Source of the DNA: an uncultured Clostridium sp.
GTDB lineage: Bacteria; Bacillota; Clostridia; Lachnospirales; Lachnospiraceae
DNA: 8,564 nucleotides
NCBI GenBank assembly: GCA_900553925.1
Contig: USFH01000091.1
Coordinates: 1 to 8,564, forward strand
Direction of reading: 5' to 3'
The notes beneath the pieces are model-generated. The model did no database searches and was not told the DNA's origin. It saw nothing but the letters and a program-made list of their open reading frames with translations. A program made the translations under genes and the position numbers. Positions 6,699 to 8,564 of this stretch are shown piece by piece (position 1 is the first letter of the stretch; each line of letters begins with the position of its first letter).

Positions 6699-6714
6699 AA
6701 ATACCTCCCCTTAT

Positions 6715-6749
6715 CCGGTCTTATAGATTTATGCGCTGCGCAGGACCGG
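6715..6749 (-). promoter_or_regulatory. Possible intercistronic stem-loop before the first AIM24 gene
   Basis: Reading the minus strand, CCGGTC (6749-6744) pairs with GACCGG (6720-6715). The loop contains a smaller stem TGCG/CGCA (6742-6732). The 3' foot ends 4 nt before the SD of the first AIM24 gene. There is no T-run, so it is not a standard terminator. It could set the ratio of kinase to AIM24 expression. Weak evidence. Confidence 0.4.
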
Positions 6750-6755
6750 TTATTC

Positions 6756-8192
6756 TTATGATTGTTCGGAATCCGTTGTTGCCTTGGACAGTGAAAATGT
6801 AAATTCACTTCCGACACCTTCCGTGCTGACAACATTGATATTCTCATTATGTGCCTTGATGATTTCTTTGGTAATCGCAAGTCCGAGTCCGGTTCCCTGC
6901 TTGTCTTTGCCACGGGAACGGTCCGCCTTATAGAAACGTACCCAAACACGGTTTAAAGACTCTTTTGGAATCCCACATCCCTCATCCTTCACAGATACAA
7001 AAATTTTATCATGTTTTTCTGTCAATGTCACGTAAATTGATTTATTTTCCGATGTAAATTTAATCGCATTATCAAGTAGATTATAGATGACCTGTTCAAT
7101 TTTAGTTTTATCTGCGTGTACAATTGAATGTTCTGTATGGTTGTTTAGCCGTAAAGAAATTTTTTTCTCGATGCAGCGTCCTTCAAATGAATTAATGGCT
7201 GAGAGGACAAGATCTACAATATCAAAGTCTTTACATACCAGCCAGATACCATAGGAATCGTAGTTGTTTAATTCAAGTAGACTGGATGTGAGTTTGGTCA
7301 GACGGTTCGTCTGCTGTACAACAATGTCCAGATAATGACTTTGTTTTTCTGGCGGAATTGTTCCATCTTGTATCGCTTCAATATAACCTTTGATAGAGGT
7401 AAGTGGTGAGCGAAAATCATGTGAGATATTGGAGATAAACGATTTTCGGTACTCGTCCAGTTTTGCCAGTTCTGAAGCCATGTATTCAAGTGTGGATGCG
7501 AGCTGCCCGATCTCGTCGCTCGAATGGATGTCCATCGGTGTGTCGAAATTACCGGTCGAATATTGCTCTGCCACAGAGTTGATCTTCCGGATCGGACGCA
7601 TGATCTTGCCGGACACAATACCAAGCAGAGCGAAGGAGATGATAATCATGAACAGATACGGCGCATAGATCAGTTTGACGATATTCTGCTGGACGTTGTG
7701 AAGCTGTTCCATGGTAGAATGAATCAGAATCATGCCGTTTGGCTTGTCATTCGTCCGGATTGGAATTGCAACGGAGATAACATCATCGTTGAATGTTCCG
7801 AAGAAAGTGCCGTTAAAGGATTGCGCTGTATACATGTCAAAATCCTGATCTACAAAGAAAATATTCTTAGGATTGCCCGGATGACCGTCCGCGCGGGCAA
7901 ATCCGTAGATAATACCCTTCGTATCCGTGACCCAGATACTGGCATTCAGTGTCTTGGCATAATATTGCAGGCTTGATTCAAAATCCTGCTCAGAATAAAG
8001 CCCCTGTATATAGCCGGTAATCGTCTGGTCCGCAATCAGAAATGCTTCGTTCGTCAAAACCTCTGTACGTTCGTCGACAAGCATGTTCCGTGTGACGTGC
8101 GAGGCATAAAAAACGATAAAACCAAAACAGATCGTGAAGATTGCCAGGAAGGTCATGAATATTTTATCAAATAAAGAATGCCGTAATGTCAT
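6756..8192 (-). CDS. Membrane sensor histidine kinase (HAMP-HisKA-HATPase_c)
   Basis: A 478-residue kinase that autophosphorylates on histidine in response to an extracellular cue and passes the phosphate to its partner regulator. Layout: membrane helix 1 (about 9-31); extracellular sensor region (32-172) with a PAS/Cache-like strand pattern around SIWVTDTKGIIYGFA (85-99); membrane helix 2 (about 173-195); HAMP linker (196-248); dimerisation/phosphoacceptor domain with SHDFRSPL and phospho-His at residue 258; and the ATP-binding domain with N box NLLDN (371-375), G1 DEGCGIP (403-409), F box RFYKADRS (419-426) and G2 GTGLGLAI (433-440). All catalytic boxes are intact. The ATG at 8192 directly follows the regulator's TAA (TAAATG), with GAGG 8 nt before it, indicating translational coupling. 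The architecture is of the WalK/PhoR/ResE type. The signal cannot be told from sequence, so no symbol is given. Confidence 0.96.
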   Translation of the reverse strand: MTLRHSLFDKIFMTFLAIFTICFGFIVFYASHVTRNMLVDERTEVLTNEAFLIADQTITGYIQGLYSEQDFESSLQYYAKTLNASIWVTDTKGIIYGFARADGHPGNPKNIFFVDQDFDMYTAQSFNGTFFGTFNDDVISVAIPIRTNDKPNGMILIHSTMEQLHNVQQNIVKLIYAPYLFMIIISFALLGIVSGKIMRPIRKINSVAEQYSTGNFDTPMDIHSSDEIGQLASTLEYMASELAKLDEYRKSFISNISHDFRSPLTSIKGYIEAIQDGTIPPEKQSHYLDIVVQQTNRLTKLTSSLLELNNYDSYGIWLVCKDFDIVDLVLSAINSFEGRCIEKKISLRLNNHTEHSIVHADKTKIEQVIYNLLDNAIKFTSENKSIYVTLTEKHDKIFVSVKDEGCGIPKESLNRVWVRFYKADRSRGKDKQGTGLGLAITKEIIKAHNENINVVSTEGVGSEFTFSLSKATTDSEQS

Positions 8193-8564
8193 TTATTTTA
8201 CCTCGAATTTGTATCCTTTGCCCCAGACAGTTGCAACCGACCAGTTATGCCGTTCCTCAATCTTCTCCCGGATTCGCTTGATGTGGACATCCACCGTACG
8301 GGAATCACCCATATATTCGTAATCCCAGAGCCGGTCAAGCAGCTGGTCACGCGTAAATACCTGATTTGGACGACTGGCGAGGAAATACAGAAGCTCAAGC
8401 TCCTTTGGCGGCATCTCGATAGATCTGCCATCGACGGTAACGGTATAGTTCGTCATGTTGATCAGAAGTCCTTCGTATTCCACGAAATCGCCCTGATGAT
8501 CGGTGACTTCCACGATATTTGCCGTAGATGTGGCAGGGATTACAGGTATGGCTGCCCGCCGGAG
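8193..8564 (-). CDS. OmpR/PhoB-type response regulator, C-terminal DNA-binding part (5' truncated by window edge)
   Basis: The last 123 residues of a response regulator; the frame is open to the window edge, so a GTG near 8513 is not the true start. The receiver domain with its phospho-Asp lies outside. The first visible residues LRRAAIP are the end of the receiver (compare the common 'RAVLRR') followed by a linker. Then comes the winged-helix DNA-binding domain: a beta-sheet with GLLINMTNYTVTVDGRSIEMPPKELELL, the helix FLASRPNQVFTRDQLLDRLW, the recognition helix SRTVDVHIKRIREKIE, and the wing VATVWGKGYKFE. It is the probable partner of the kinase that follows without a gap. Its targets, possibly including this operon, cannot be seen because the operon promoter is outside the window. 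Confidence 0.95.
   Translation of the reverse strand, partial: LRRAAIPVIPATSTANIVEVTDHQGDFVEYEGLLINMTNYTVTVDGRSIEMPPKELELLYFLASRPNQVFTRDQLLDRLWDYEYMGDSRTVDVHIKRIREKIEERHNWSVATVWGKGYKFEVK

Overview
The window looks like chromosomal DNA from a Gram-positive, low-to-moderate-GC Clostridia member, most likely Lachnospiraceae (Roseburia/Eubacterium/Coprococcus-like). This rests on the F1 ATP synthase protein style, strong AGGAGG-type ribosome binding sites, the TTG start of atpG, and the tandem AIM24 genes beside an OmpR-type two-component system. The genus is inference.

Positions 1-3516 (+ strand) hold the 3' end of the F-type ATP synthase operon: atpA (5' end cut off by the window edge), atpG, atpD and atpC. 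They encode the F1 subunits alpha, gamma, beta and epsilon in canonical order. The block is closed by a strong intrinsic terminator (12-bp stem, GAAA loop, T-run) just after atpC.

Positions 3583-4579 (+ strand) hold a separate transcription unit: a good sigma-A-type promoter (TTGAGA, 17-nt spacer, TAAAAT) and one gene for a two-helix membrane-anchored protein that resembles the DUF3137 family. Its function is unknown.

Positions 4580-5032 lie between convergent gene ends and hold no protein gene. Most of this gap is one large imperfect palindrome. An inner long hairpin (4718-4981) has arms of 85 and 79 nt that can form about 75 base pairs. A perfect 12-nt inverted repeat sits outside it, 31 nt away on each side (4675-4686 and 5013-5024). 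The apex (4813-4880) can fold as a compact three-way junction carrying two hairpins, one with a possible tandem G-A internal loop on the + strand. No transposase is present. It could be a MITE-like element, a structured RNA or a bidirectional terminator, and it is the least explained part of the window.

Positions 5033-8564 (- strand) read, in transcription order: the DNA-binding end of an OmpR/PhoB-type response regulator (cut by the window edge), a membrane sensor histidine kinase whose start codon directly follows the regulator's stop, and two tandem AIM24-family paralogs. Spacing is tight (0, 57 and 16 nt), so all four are probably one operon. This suggests that an envelope-sensing system is co-expressed with two AIM24 proteins of unknown role. 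The second paralog has an extra low-complexity tail ending in a short, possibly amphipathic helix.
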